Source: Streptomyces sp. CBMA123
GTDB lineage: Bacteria; Actinomycetota; Actinomycetes; Streptomycetales; Streptomycetaceae
Length of the DNA stretch: 51,881 bases
Direction: 5' to 3'
NCBI RefSeq assembly: GCF_014596465.1
Contig: NZ_MECK01000290.1
Coordinates: 1-51,881 of the forward strand
The notes beneath the pieces were generated by a model. It was not told the DNA's origin. It saw nothing but the letters and a program-made list of their open reading frames with translations, and did not search any database. Below, piece by piece: positions 8,253 to 17,213 of this stretch. The stretch's first letter is position 1, and each line of letters begins with the position of its first letter. A program made the translations under genes and the position numbers.

Positions 8253-9521
8253 TCAGGCGCCGATGAGCTTGGAGAACTTCTGCTCGAAGTCGCTCTCCTC
8301 GCCCTCGGTGAGGGTGCGGAACACGTGCGCCTTGGCCGCCATCTCGGGGGTGGGTACGACCAGCGGGTTGGCCGCGCTGTCCGGGGCGATGGTGGCGAGC
8401 TCGTCCTTCATCCCGGTGACGGCGGAGACGAAGCCGATGCCCGCGACCAGCTGCGCCGCGATCTTCGGCTGATAGTAGAAGTCGATCAGCTTCTCCGCGT
8501 TCGTCTTGTGCCGTGCCTTGGCCGGGACCAGCATGTTGTCGGTCGAGGCGAGGTAGCCCTTCTCCGGGATCACGAACTCGATGTCCGGGTTGTCGGCGCG
8601 CAGTTGGATCAGGTCACCGCCCCAGGCGACGCAGGCGGCGATGTCCCCGGAGGACAGCTCCTGGCCGTAGTCGTTGCCAGTGAAGCGGCGGATCTGCTTG
8701 TCGTCGACGGCCTTCTGCATCCGGGCGATCGCGCCGGCGTAGTCGTCCGCGGTGAACTTCGCCGGGTCCTTGCCCATGTCCAGCAGGACCATCCCGATGC
8801 TGTCGCGCATCTCGGAGAGGAAGGTGACCCGGCCCTTGAGTTCGGGGTCGTCCAGCAGTTGGGAGACGCTGGTGACCTCCTTGCCCCTGGTCGCCTTGCG
8901 GTTGTACGCGATGACGGTCTGGATGCCGGCCCAGGGGTAGGTGTAGAGCCGGCCCGGGTCCCAGTCGGGGGCGCGGAAGCGGGCGTCGACGTTGGTGATC
9001 GCGGTGGTGACGTTCGCCGGGTCGAGCTTCTGCGCCCAGCCGAGCCGGATCAACCGGGCGGCCATCCAGTCGGTGAGCACCACCAGGTCGCGGCCGGTGT
9101 CCTGGCCGGCCGCCAGCTGCGGCTTGACCTTGCCGAAGAACTCGACGTTGTCGTTGACGTCCTCGTTGTACTTCACCTTGACGCCGGTGGCCGCGGTGAA
9201 GGCGTCCAGGGTGCCGTGCTTCTGCTTGTCCTTCTCGTCGGTGTCGATGTACAGCGGCCAGTTGGAGAAGTCGACCTCCTTCTCGCTCTCCGAGAGGTCC
9301 TTGGCGGCGTTGGCGGTCGAGTCGCCGGTCGCCCTGGGGGCCGCCGGGATCCCGCAGGCGGCCAGGGTTCCCGCTCCGGCGGTCAGCGCGGCGGCGCGCA
9401 GCAGGCTGCGGCGGCCGACCGCGGCCCGCCCGCTGGTCAGACTGCGTTCCCAGGCCCTGCGGACCGGTTCGGGCAGACCGTCGGTGAGCTCGTCGAACGC
9501 CTTGAACGCCTTGAACGCCAT
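8253..9521 (-). CDS. PotD-type polyamine-binding lipoprotein (first copy)
   Basis: A 422-residue substrate-binding protein. A cytosolic-looking leader of about 35 residues precedes a twin-arginine signal (GRRSLLRAA) and lipobox LAAC, so export by Tat and lipid anchoring outside the membrane are likely. The mature part has PotD features: EVDFSNWPLYIDTDEK, YNEDVNDNVEFFGKV, RRFTGNDYGQELSSGDIAACVAWGGD and NMLVPAKARHKTNAEKLIDF. ATG 9521 is preceded by AGGAGG at about 9 nt. The first codons contain a 9-bp repeat giving FKAFKAF. It is first of the transporter genes and paralogous to the protein encoded at 12999-14198. Confidence 0.92.
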   Translation of the reverse strand: MAFKAFKAFDELTDGLPEPVRRAWERSLTSGRAAVGRRSLLRAAALTAGAGTLAACGIPAAPRATGDSTANAAKDLSESEKEVDFSNWPLYIDTDEKDKQKHGTLDAFTAATGVKVKYNEDVNDNVEFFGKVKPQLAAGQDTGRDLVVLTDWMAARLIRLGWAQKLDPANVTTAITNVDARFRAPDWDPGRLYTYPWAGIQTVIAYNRKATRGKEVTSVSQLLDDPELKGRVTFLSEMRDSIGMVLLDMGKDPAKFTADDYAGAIARMQKAVDDKQIRRFTGNDYGQELSSGDIAACVAWGGDLIQLRADNPDIEFVIPEKGYLASTDNMLVPAKARHKTNAEKLIDFYYQPKIAAQLVAGIGFVSAVTGMKDELATIAPDSAANPLVVPTPEMAAKAHVFRTLTEGEESDFEQKFSKLIGA

Positions 9522-9543
9522 GGAACGGGCCTCCTGGGGAAGA

Positions 9544-9565
9544 GGGGTGCGTGGGGGAGCACCCC
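9544..9565 (-). other. hairpin between aldehyde dehydrogenase and binding-protein genes
   Basis: GGGGTGC (9544-9550) pairs with GCACCCC (9559-9565) around an 8-nt loop in the 55-nt spacer. There is no T-run. It could stabilise or partly terminate the transcript between the enzyme gene and the highly expressed binding-protein gene. This role is inferred from position only. Confidence 0.4.
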
Positions 9566-9576
9566 GGTCTGGGGGG

Positions 9577-11088
9577 TTATCTGTCTCCGAAGACGGTGCG
9601 GTGCCAGTCCTTGCGGGCCACCGCGGTGGTGTCGAACATGACGTGCTTGACCTGGGTGTACTCGTCCAGCGAGTACTGCGACATGTCCTTGCCGTAGCCG
9701 GACGCCTTGTAGCCGCCGTGCGGCATCTCGCTGATGATCGGGATGTGGTCGTTGACCCAGACGCACCCGGCCGCGATCTCCCGGGTGGCGCGCAGCGAGC
9801 GGTGCACGTTGCCCGTCCAGGCCGAGGCGGCCAGGCCGTACGGGGTGTCGTTGGCCAGCCGCAGGCCCTCGTCGTCGCCGTCGAAGGGCAGCACCACCAG
9901 CACCGGGCCGAAGACCTCGCCCTGGACGACCTCGCTGTCCTGGGCCGCGCCGGTGATCAGGGTCGGCGCGTAGTAGGCGCCCCGGGTGAGGTCGAATCCG
10001 TCGTGGCCCCGAGCCGGCGCGGGGCCGCCGGTGACGACGGTGGCGTAGCCGCGGGCGCGCTCCACGAAGCCGGCCACCCGGTCCCGGTGGGCGTAGGAGA
10101 CCAGCGGGCCGAGGTCGGTGTGGGGGTTAAGCGGGTCGCCGATCCGGATCGCCGCGTACAGCTCGGCGACCCCGGCCACGAAGGCGTCGTAGAGCGGGCG
10201 TTGGACGTAGGCGCGGGTCGCGGCGGTGCAGTCCTGGCCGCCGTTGATCAGCGAGGCGGCGACGGCGCCGTGCACCGCGGCGTCCAGGTCGGCGTCGTCG
10301 AAGACCACGAAGGGAGCCTTGCCGCCGAGTTCCAGGTGGGTGCGCTTGACGCCGGCGGTGGCCAGTTCGGCGACCCGCCGGCCGACGGCGGTGGATCCGG
10401 TGAAGGAGACCATCGCGACGTCGGGGTGGGAGACGAGGTGCTCGCCGGCCGTACGCCCGGCGCCGGTGACCACGTTGACCACGCCGTCCGGGATGCCCGC
10501 CTCGGTGCAGGCCCGGGCGAACATCAGCGAGGTCAGCGGGGTCAGTTCGGCCGGCTTGAGGACGATGGTGTTGCCCGCCGCGATCGCCGGGAGGATCTTC
10601 CAGGCGGCCATCTGCAGCGGGTAGTTCCACGGCGAGATCGAGCCGACCACGCCGATCGCCTCGCGTCGTACGTAGGAGGTGTGGTCGCCGGAGTACTCCC
10701 CGGCCGCCTTGCCCTCCAGGTTGCGGGCGGCGCCGGCGAAGAACGCGGCGTTGTCGACGGTGCCGGGGACGTCGAACTCGGTGGCCAGCTTGACCGGCTT
10801 GCCGGTCTGCGCCGTCTCCACCCGGGCGAGGTCCTCCCCGGCGGCGCCCAGCACGGCCGCCAGCCGGGTGAGCGCGTCGGACCGGGCCCCGGGGGTGGCG
10901 GAGGACCAGCCGGGCAGGGCGGCCCGCGCGGCGGCGACGGCGGCGTCCACGTCCCCGGCGGTGGCCAGCGCGACCTGTTCGACCACGCTGCCGTCGGCCG
11001 GGTTGACGACCTGGAAGGGCTCGCCGCGCCCCCGGGTCCGGCCGCCCGCGATGTACTGCGCGCCCGCGCCGAAGTCGGTCAGGTCCAT
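9577..11088 (-). CDS. aldehyde dehydrogenase, probably aminobutyraldehyde dehydrogenase
   Basis: A 503-residue NAD(P)-dependent aldehyde dehydrogenase of the betaine/gamma-aminobutyraldehyde group. It has SISPWNYPLQMAAWK (about 156-170), the general-base Glu in LELGGKAPFVVFDDADLD, and catalytic Cys in GGQDCTAATRAYVQ. It should oxidise 4-aminobutanal, or its gamma-glutamyl form, made from putrescine to GABA. ATG 11088 has GGAGGA 8 nt upstream, so longer upstream readings are rejected. It heads the unit containing potD, potA, potB, potC and the FAD oxidase, and is divergent from the PucR regulator, which may control it. Confidence 0.88.
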   Translation of the reverse strand: MDLTDFGAGAQYIAGGRTRGRGEPFQVVNPADGSVVEQVALATAGDVDAAVAAARAALPGWSSATPGARSDALTRLAAVLGAAGEDLARVETAQTGKPVKLATEFDVPGTVDNAAFFAGAARNLEGKAAGEYSGDHTSYVRREAIGVVGSISPWNYPLQMAAWKILPAIAAGNTIVLKPAELTPLTSLMFARACTEAGIPDGVVNVVTGAGRTAGEHLVSHPDVAMVSFTGSTAVGRRVAELATAGVKRTHLELGGKAPFVVFDDADLDAAVHGAVAASLINGGQDCTAATRAYVQRPLYDAFVAGVAELYAAIRIGDPLNPHTDLGPLVSYAHRDRVAGFVERARGYATVVTGGPAPARGHDGFDLTRGAYYAPTLITGAAQDSEVVQGEVFGPVLVVLPFDGDDEGLRLANDTPYGLAASAWTGNVHRSLRATREIAAGCVWVNDHIPIISEMPHGGYKASGYGKDMSQYSLDEYTQVKHVMFDTTAVARKDWHRTVFGDR

Positions 11089-11339
11089 CTGGGTTCCTCC
11101 AAGTGCTCGCGGTTCGACCGCGCTGCGGCGAAACGCTTCCGCGGTGGGGGTCTGCGGTCCCGCTGACCTTGCCAACTGCGGGGTTGACGTGACAAGGGTC
11201 ACTTCGACAGTCTCGACACGAAGGGCCTTACAGAGTGCAAGGCTCATCGCAGGGCAACAGGTCGTCGGGCCGATGGATGATTCACCTGACACCCTGTCCC
11301 CTCCCCTTCCGCTCACCCCCCGGCCCCAGGAGGCCCGCG
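11089..11339. promoter_or_regulatory. divergent promoter region with candidate operator
   Basis: This is the 251-nt spacer between the polyamine operon (minus) and the pucR-like gene (plus). It contains GTGAC-AAGG-GTCAC (11189-11202), a perfect 5-bp inverted repeat, overlapping TTGACG (11184-11189). TTGACG with GACAGT (11206-11211) could form a plus-strand promoter with about 16 nt spacing, which would place the palindrome between -35 and -10. Control by the PucR-like or another regulator is inferred. Confidence 0.4.
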
Positions 11340-12995
11340 ATGCTCCCCACCGTCGCCCGAGTCCTCGACCTGGAGGTGATGCGGCGCGGCCTGCCCCAGG
11401 TGGTGGCCGGCGCCGACCGCCTGGAGCGGCCGGTCCGCTGGGTGCACGTCAGCGAACTGCCCGACGTCGCCGGGATGCTGCAGGGCGGCGAGCTGGTGCT
11501 GACCACCGGCATCGCCCTGCCCGAGGACCGCGAGGGCCTGGCCCGCTACGTCCGCGACCTCGACGAGGTCGGCGTGGCCGGCCTGGTGGTCGAGTTCGGC
11601 CGGCGCTACTTCGACTCGCTCCCGCGCGCCCTGGTGCACGCCGCCGAACAGCGCGGACTACCGCTGATCGTGCTCCGCCGCGAGGTGCGCTTCGTCGCCG
11701 TCACCGAGGCCGTGCACGCCCTGGTGGTGAACGCCCAGCTGGAACAGCTGCGGATCTCCGAATCGGTCCACCAGGTCTTCAACGAGCTGGTGGTGGAGGG
11801 CGCCGAGCCGCCCGAGGTGATCCGCCAGGTGGCCCGGATGGCGGGCGCGCCGGTGGTCCTGGAGAACCTGGCCCACCAGGTGCTCGCCCACGACACCGCC
11901 GGACGCCCGGAGGCCGAACTCCTGGAGGACTGGGAGCGCCGCTCGCGCGGGGTCCGTCCGCCCGGCCGCACCGGCCACGACCCGCGCAGCGGCTGGCTGG
12001 TGACCACCGTCGGCGCCCGCGGCCAGGACTGGGGCCGGCTGGTCCTGGCCCTGGAGCCGGGCCCGCTGCCGGAGGGCGAGGCGCACCCGCACGCCATGCT
12101 GCTGGAGCGCGGTGCCTCCGCGCTGGCGCTCAACCGGCTGGTGGTGCGCGACCGGGAGAGCCTGGAGCGGCAGACCCACCGCACCCTGCTCTCCGGCATC
12201 CTCACCCACGCGCTCACCGTCTCCGAGGTGGCCCTGCGCGCCCAGGCGCTCGGCGTCCCGCTGGACGGCCGCCGGCTGGTCGGCGTGGTGCTGCGCCAGC
12301 GCCGCGGGCCGATCCCGGCCGCGCTGGAGGCGCAGGCCCGGCTGCGCGACTTCACCGAGCTGGCCGCCGGCGCGGTCCGGGCCTGCCGGCTCTCCGCCCT
12401 GGTCGGCGCGCTGGACGACGAGGGCGTCGGCCTGCTGATCGCGCTCGGCGCCCAGCAGGACGAGCACGTCGCCCTGGACTCCTTCTCCGCCACCCTGCGC
12501 CGGATGTCCGCCGAGGCCGGCCGGGAGGGCGCCGACGCCCCCGGCCCGGTGGTCGCGGTCGGCTCCTCGGTCGGCTCGGTCCGCGACGCCCGGCGCACCC
12601 TGCTGGAGGCCGCCCAGGTCGCCGACGCGGCCCTGCACGACGCGCCCGGCGGGGGCCGGACCGCCTCCTACTACCGGCTGCCGGACGTCCGGCTGCGCGG
12701 CCTGCTCCACCTGCTGCGCGACGACGCCCGCCTGCAGACGTACGTGGAGCGGGAGTTGGGCCCGCTGCTGGCCCACGACGCCGAGCACAACGGCCAGTTG
12801 GTGCAGATGCTGCGGATCTACCTGGAGCAGGGCCGGAACAAGTCGGCGGCGGCCGACGCCGCCCACCTGTCCCGGCCGTCCTTCTACGACCGGCTGCACA
12901 AGGTCGAGCGGATCCTCGGCGTCGACCTCGACCAGGTGGAGTCCTGCCTGTCCCTGCACGTGGCGCTGCTCGCGCTGGACGCCGTCCGCCGCTGA
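11340..12995 (+). CDS. PucR-family transcriptional regulator
   Basis: A 551-residue cytosolic regulator with three expected parts. The N-terminal PucR domain (about 5-125) includes VLDLEVMRRGLPQVV and WVHVSELPDVAGMLQGGELVLTTG. The middle is a GGDEF-like/GAF-type region. The C-terminal PucR helix-turn-helix (about 490-550) has YLEQGRNKSAAADAAHLSRP and ends in a leucine-rich helix. Family members control purine, GABA, proline or amine catabolism. AGGAGG (11328-11333) lies 6 nt before ATG 11340. It is divergent from the aldehyde dehydrogenase/pot operon and ends 3 nt before the stop of the convergent second binding-protein gene. Regulation of these neighbours is likely but inferred. Confidence 0.88.
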   Translation: MLPTVARVLDLEVMRRGLPQVVAGADRLERPVRWVHVSELPDVAGMLQGGELVLTTGIALPEDREGLARYVRDLDEVGVAGLVVEFGRRYFDSLPRALVHAAEQRGLPLIVLRREVRFVAVTEAVHALVVNAQLEQLRISESVHQVFNELVVEGAEPPEVIRQVARMAGAPVVLENLAHQVLAHDTAGRPEAELLEDWERRSRGVRPPGRTGHDPRSGWLVTTVGARGQDWGRLVLALEPGPLPEGEAHPHAMLLERGASALALNRLVVRDRESLERQTHRTLLSGILTHALTVSEVALRAQALGVPLDGRRLVGVVLRQRRGPIPAALEAQARLRDFTELAAGAVRACRLSALVGALDDEGVGLLIALGAQQDEHVALDSFSATLRRMSAEAGREGADAPGPVVAVGSSVGSVRDARRTLLEAAQVADAALHDAPGGGRTASYYRLPDVRLRGLLHLLRDDARLQTYVERELGPLLAHDAEHNGQLVQMLRIYLEQGRNKSAAADAAHLSRPSFYDRLHKVERILGVDLDQVESCLSLHVALLALDAVRR

Positions 12996-12998
12996 GCG

Positions 12999-14198
12999 TC
13001 ACACCCCCGTGATGCGCCCCCACACCTTGTGCAGCTCCGGCCGCTCGGCCGAGGTGACGTCGCGCATGCCGTGCAGCCGGGCCCGCATCTCCTCGGTCGG
13101 GAACACCAGCGGGTTCTCGGCGAGTTCGGCCTTGTCCTTGTCCCCGCTGTCCGCCAGCACCTCGCGGGCGGCCGGCACCGGGCAGATGTACTCGACGGCC
13201 GCGGCGAGTTCGGCGGCCACCTCGGGCTGGTAGTAGTAGTCGATCAGCAGCTCGGCGTTGCGCTTGTGCACGGCCCGGTTGGGGATCATCAGGCTCTCCG
13301 CCCACAGCTCGCCGCCCTCTTCCGGCACCACGAAGGCGATGTCCGGGTTCCCGGCGGTGAGTTGGACGGCGTCGCCGGAGTAGGCCTGGCAGGCGATCGC
13401 GGCACCGGAGGCGAGGTCGCTGGTGTAGTCGTTGCCGGTGAAGCGGCGGACGTGGCCGGTGTCGACCATCCGCTGCACCAGGTCCATCGCCTTGTGGGCG
13501 TCGTCGTCGTCGAAGCGCGCGATGTCCGCGCCCTGGGAGAGCATCAGCAGCCCGAGCGCCTCGTCCAGCCCGGCGAACAGCGTGATCCGGCCCTTGAGGT
13601 CGGGCGCCCACAGGTCGGCGGTGGACTTCAGCTCCCGGCCGAGCGCCTTGCGGTTGTACGCGATGCCGGTGATCCCGGACTGCCAGGGCACGCTGCGCCG
13701 GCGCCCCGGGTCGAAGACCGGGTTCGCCAGCTGCGGGTCCAGGTTGGCGGTGACGTTGGGCAGGTTGTCCCGGTCCATCGCCTGCACCCAGCCGAGCGAG
13801 ACGTACCGCCCGGCCATCCAGTCGCTGATCACCATCAGGTCCCGGCCCGGGTCGGCGCCCTGGGTGAGCACCGGGCTGATCTTGCCGAAGAACTCGTCGT
13901 TGTCGTTGATGTCCTCGGTGTAGGTGACCGCGATCCCGGTCTTCTCGCTGAAGGCGTCCAAAGTCGGGCGCCGACCCTGGTCGTCGGTGTCGATGTACTG
14001 CGTCCAGTTGGAGAAGTTCAGCCGCTTGTCGCGCTCCGAGCGGTCCGGCGCCGAGCGGCGGTCCTCGGCGACGTACGCGGACGGGATGCCGCAACCGGTC
14101 AGCGTGCCGGCGCCGAGCAGCGCGGCCCCGCCGAGCACCGAACGTCGGCGCATGACACGGAAGTCGGAGGGTCGGGTCAGGGTGGAGCTGCGGGACAT
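12999..14198 (-). CDS. PotD-type polyamine-binding lipoprotein (second copy)
   Basis: A 399-residue paralogue of the 8253-9521 protein with the same landmarks: LNFSNWTQYIDTDDQG, YTEDINDNDEFFGKI, RRFTGNDYTSDLASGAAIACQ and SLMIPNRAVHKRNAELLIDYYYQPE. A run of arginines (MRRRSVLGGAALLGAGTLTG) precedes the lipobox Cys, so Tat export and lipid anchoring are likely. No permease or ATPase gene accompanies it, so it probably feeds the PotABC complex encoded at 5.3-8.2 kb, perhaps with different ligand preference. ATG 14198 has GGAAGG about 8 nt upstream. Starting at the internal ATG 14153 would also leave a signal peptide. An 11-bp hairpin separates it from the aminotransferase gene upstream. Confidence 0.9.
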   Translation of the reverse strand: MSRSSTLTRPSDFRVMRRRSVLGGAALLGAGTLTGCGIPSAYVAEDRRSAPDRSERDKRLNFSNWTQYIDTDDQGRRPTLDAFSEKTGIAVTYTEDINDNDEFFGKISPVLTQGADPGRDLMVISDWMAGRYVSLGWVQAMDRDNLPNVTANLDPQLANPVFDPGRRRSVPWQSGITGIAYNRKALGRELKSTADLWAPDLKGRITLFAGLDEALGLLMLSQGADIARFDDDDAHKAMDLVQRMVDTGHVRRFTGNDYTSDLASGAAIACQAYSGDAVQLTAGNPDIAFVVPEEGGELWAESLMIPNRAVHKRNAELLIDYYYQPEVAAELAAAVEYICPVPAAREVLADSGDKDKAELAENPLVFPTEEMRARLHGMRDVTSAERPELHKVWGRITGV

Positions 14199-14220
14199 GT
14201 GGGGCCTTCCGGAGCGTGGA

Positions 14221-14256
14221 ACGGCCCCGGGAACACGCGGGTGCGCCCGGGGCCGT
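14221..14256 (-). terminator. strong hairpin between aminotransferase and second binding-protein gene
   Basis: ACGGCCCCGGG (14221-14231) pairs perfectly with CCCGGGGCCGT (14246-14256) around a 14-nt loop in the 71-nt spacer. It is strong enough to terminate or to protect mRNA. If it terminates, the binding-protein gene needs read-through or its own promoter. Confidence 0.55.
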
Positions 14257-14269
14257 CCTGGTAGGTACG

Positions 14270-15628
14270 TCAGACGGTGTGCGCGTCGGTCAGCGACAGC
14301 ACCTCGTCCAGCACCGCGAGGCCGGTCTTGGCCTCCTCCTCGGTGACGGTGCACGGCGGGACGACGTGGAAGCGGTTCATGTTGACGAACGGCCAGAGCC
14401 CGCGCCGCTTGCAGGCAGCGGCCAGCTCGGCCATCGGCGCGTTGTCGGCGCCCGCGGCGTTGTAGGGGACGAGCGGCTCCCGGGTCTCCCGGTCCTTCAC
14501 CAGGTCCAGCGCCCAGAACACACCGAGGCCGCGCACCTCGCCGATCGAGGGGTGCCGCTCGGCCAGCTCGCGCAGGCCGGGGCCGAGCACCGTCTCGCCG
14601 ATGTGCCTGGCGTTCTCGACGATGCCCTCCTCCGCCATGGCGTTGAGGGTGGCCACCGCCGAGGCGCAGGCCAGCGGGTGCCCGGAGTAGGTGAGCCCGC
14701 CGGGGAACGGCCGCTCGGCGAAGGTGGCGGCGATCTCCGCGTTGATCGCCACGCCGCCCAGCGGGACGTAGCCCGAGTTGACGCCCTTGGCGAAGGTCAT
14801 CAGGTCCGGCACGACGCCCCAGTGGTCGGCGGCGAACCACTCACCGGTGCGGCCGAAGCCGGCCATCACCTCGTCCAGGATGAACACGATCCCGTACCGG
14901 TCACAGATCTCCCGCACCCCGGCCAGGTAGCCCGGCGGCGGGATCAGGATGCCGGCGGTGCCGACCACCGTCTCCAGGATCACCGCCGCGACCGTGCCCG
15001 GCCCCTCGAACGCGATCACCTGCTCCAGGTGCTCCAGCGCGCGCTCGCACTCCTGCGCCTCGTTCTCGGCGTGGAAGTTGGAGCGGTAGGCGTACGGGCC
15101 CCAGAAGTGCACCACGCCGGAGACGCCGGTCTCGTTGGCCCAGCGCCGCGGGTCGCCGGTCAGGGCGATCGCGTTGGCGGTGGCGCCGTGGTACGAGCGG
15201 TAGGTGGACAGCACCTTCTGCCGGCCGGTGTGCAGCCGGGCCAGCCGGATGGCGTTCTCGACCGCCTCCGCCCCGCCGTTGGTGAAGAAGATCTTGTCCA
15301 GGTCGCCCGGGGTGCGCTCGGCGATCAGCCGGGCCGCCTCACTGCGCGACTCGACCGCGAAGCCGGGGGCGATGGTGCAGAGCTTCGCCGCCTGCTCCTG
15401 GATCGCGGCGACCACCTTCGGGTGCTGGTGGCCGATGTTGGTGTTGACCAGCTGCGAGGAGAAGTCCAGGTAGCGGTTGCCGTCGTAGTCCCAGAAGTAC
15501 GAGCCCTCGGCGCCGGCCACCGCGAGGGGGTCGATCAGCGCCTGGGCGGACCACGAGTGGAAGACGTGCGCGCGGTCGGCGGCCTTGACGGCCTGGCCGG
15601 CGGCTGAGTCAGCGGTGGGGATGCTCAT
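14270..15628 (-). CDS. class III aminotransferase (aspartate aminotransferase family), likely for polyamine-derived amines
   Basis: A 452-residue PLP enzyme of the class III (omega-amino acid) group. It has SSQLVNTNIGHQHPKVV near residue 60, the TNGGAEAVENAIRLAR phosphate-binding region, YRSYHGAT, the ILDEVMAGFGRTGEWFA pyridoxal segment, and the Schiff-base Lys in TFAKGVNSGYVPLGG. The family includes putrescine-, taurine- and beta-alanine-pyruvate transaminases. Position between an aldehyde dehydrogenase and a polyamine-binding protein points to diamine or GABA deamination, but the substrate is not proven. The start ATG 15628 has no Shine-Dalgarno. A TAGCCT hexamer (15636-15641) 7 nt upstream suggests a leaderless message. 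Confidence 0.85.
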   Translation of the reverse strand: MSIPTADSAAGQAVKAADRAHVFHSWSAQALIDPLAVAGAEGSYFWDYDGNRYLDFSSQLVNTNIGHQHPKVVAAIQEQAAKLCTIAPGFAVESRSEAARLIAERTPGDLDKIFFTNGGAEAVENAIRLARLHTGRQKVLSTYRSYHGATANAIALTGDPRRWANETGVSGVVHFWGPYAYRSNFHAENEAQECERALEHLEQVIAFEGPGTVAAVILETVVGTAGILIPPPGYLAGVREICDRYGIVFILDEVMAGFGRTGEWFAADHWGVVPDLMTFAKGVNSGYVPLGGVAINAEIAATFAERPFPGGLTYSGHPLACASAVATLNAMAEEGIVENARHIGETVLGPGLRELAERHPSIGEVRGLGVFWALDLVKDRETREPLVPYNAAGADNAPMAELAAACKRRGLWPFVNMNRFHVVPPCTVTEEEAKTGLAVLDEVLSLTDAHTV

Positions 15629-15635
15629 GCCGGTA

Positions 15636-15641
15636 AGGCTA
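15636..15641 (-). promoter_or_regulatory. candidate -10 box of the aminotransferase gene
   Basis: Minus-strand TAGCCT fits the actinomycete TAnnnT pattern and is 7 nt from ATG 15628, so transcription would begin at or next to the start codon. The -35 region is poor. The terminator at 15717-15743 just upstream supports a new transcription unit here. Confidence 0.4.
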
Positions 15642-15716
15642 GGGCCGCCCGCCCCCGAAGTGCAGTTTCATCCTGTCAGCCGGACGCACGACCCGCCGAC
15701 AGGGTGCAAAGCGACA

Positions 15717-15743
15717 GGGCCCGGGTCGAAAAGACCCGGGCCC
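15717..15743 (-). terminator. terminator of the second aldehyde dehydrogenase gene
   Basis: GGGCCCGGGTC (15717-15727) and GACCCGGGCCC (15733-15743) form a perfect 11-bp stem with a 5-nt loop, 25 nt beyond the stop codon at 15768. There is no T-run, as is common for actinomycete terminators. Confidence 0.7.
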
Positions 15744-15767
15744 CTCGTCAGTTCGGACGATTCCCGA

Positions 15768-17213
15768 CTAGATCGCGGTCATGACGTGCTTCACCCGGGT
15801 GTAGTCCTCGAAGCCGTACGACGACAGGTCCTTGCCGTAGCCGGACTTCTTGAAGCCGCCGTGCGGCATCTCGGCGACCAGCGGGATGTGGGTGTTGATC
15901 CAGACGCAGCCGAAGTCCAGGCGGCGGGACATCCGCATGGCGCGGGCGTGGTCCTTGGTCCACACCGAGGAGGCCAGCGCGAACTCGACGCCGTTGGCGT
16001 ACTCGACGGCCTGGTCCTCGTCGGTGAACTTCTGCACGGTGATGACCGGGCCGAAGACCTCGTTCTGGATGATCTCGTCGTCCTGGAGCAGGCCGGAGAC
16101 GACGGTCGGGGCGTAGAAGTAGCCCTTGTCGCCGACCTGGTGGCCGCCGGCCTCGACCTTGGCGTGGGCGGGCAGCCGCTCGATGAAGCCGGCCACCTGC
16201 TTCAGCTGGTTGGCGTTGTTCAGCGGGCCGTAGAGCACGTCCTCGTCGTCCACGCCGCCGGTCTTGGTCTCGGCCGCGGCCTTGGCCAGCGCCTCGACGA
16301 AGGCGTCGTGGATCGACTCGTGCACCAGCACGCGGGTGGCGGCGGTGCAGTCCTGGCCGGCGTTGAAGTAGCCCGCCACCGAGATGCCCTCGACGGCCTC
16401 GGCGATGTCGGCGTCCTCGAAGACCACGACCGGGGCCTTGCCGCCCAGCTCCAGGTGGACGCGCTTGACGTCCTTGGAGGCCGACTCGGCGACCTGGATG
16501 CCGGCCCGGACCGAACCGGTGATGGAGGCCATCGCCGGGGTCCTGTGCTCGACCATCAGCTTGCCGGTCTCGCGGTCGCCGCAGATGACGTTGAAGACGC
16601 CGGCCGGCAGGTCCAGCTCCTTGAGCACGCCGCCGATGATCTCGGCCAGCAGCACGGTGGAGGCCGGGGTGGTGTCCGAGGGCTTCAGCACGACGGCGTT
16701 GCCGGCCGCGATGGCCGGGGCGAACTTCCAGACCGCCATCATCATCGGGTAGTTCCACGGCGCGACCTGGGCACAGACGCCGACCGGCTCGCGGCGGATG
16801 ATCGAGGTCATCCCGTCCATGTACTCACCGGCGGCCTTGCCCTCCAGCAGGCGGGCGGCACCGGCGAAGAAGCGGATCTGGTCCACCATCGGGCCGATCT
16901 CCTCGGAGAGGGTCAGCGCGCGCGGCTTGCCGGTGTTGCGCACCTCGGCGTCGACGATCTCGTCGGCCCGGGTCTCGATCGCGTCGGCGATCTTGAGCAG
17001 CAGCTTCTGCCGGGTGCTCGGGGTGGCATCGCGCCAGATCGGGAACGCGGCGGCCGCCGAGGCCATGGCGGCGTCCACGTCAGCGGCACCGGACAGCGGC
17101 GACGTCGCGTACACCTCGCCGGTGGTCGGGTCGACGATGTCGAGCGTGCGGCCGTCGGCCGCGTCGACGAACTCACCGTTGATGTAGTTGCGCAGCGTGC
17201 GAAGGTCGCTCAC
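15768..17213 (-). CDS. gamma-aminobutyraldehyde dehydrogenase-type aldehyde dehydrogenase
   Basis: A 481-residue aldehyde dehydrogenase close to the PatD/Prr group. It has QVAPWNYPMMMAVWKFAP (about 145-162), LELGGKAPVVVFEDADI with the general-base Glu, and the catalytic Cys in NAGQDCTAATRVLV. It should convert 4-aminobutanal to GABA. GTG 17213 is chosen because GGAG lies 6 nt upstream and the protein then starts SDLRTLRNYINGEF. An upstream ATG (MPQAQTEERP) has weaker support. It is the only long aldehyde dehydrogenase gene on this side of pucR and is divergent from the Lrp regulator. It shares strong similarity with the enzyme at 9577-11088, so the two may act on free and gamma-glutamylated aldehydes respectively (inference). 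Confidence 0.9.
   Translation of the reverse strand: MSDLRTLRNYINGEFVDAADGRTLDIVDPTTGEVYATSPLSGAADVDAAMASAAAAFPIWRDATPSTRQKLLLKIADAIETRADEIVDAEVRNTGKPRALTLSEEIGPMVDQIRFFAGAARLLEGKAAGEYMDGMTSIIRREPVGVCAQVAPWNYPMMMAVWKFAPAIAAGNAVVLKPSDTTPASTVLLAEIIGGVLKELDLPAGVFNVICGDRETGKLMVEHRTPAMASITGSVRAGIQVAESASKDVKRVHLELGGKAPVVVFEDADIAEAVEGISVAGYFNAGQDCTAATRVLVHESIHDAFVEALAKAAAETKTGGVDDEDVLYGPLNNANQLKQVAGFIERLPAHAKVEAGGHQVGDKGYFYAPTVVSGLLQDDEIIQNEVFGPVITVQKFTDEDQAVEYANGVEFALASSVWTKDHARAMRMSRRLDFGCVWINTHIPLVAEMPHGGFKKSGYGKDLSSYGFEDYTRVKHVMTAI

Noticed and set aside
15717..15743. Palindromic GC hairpin as a regulator binding site
   Set aside because: Its position directly after a stop codon and its stem with a 5-nt loop fit a terminator better.
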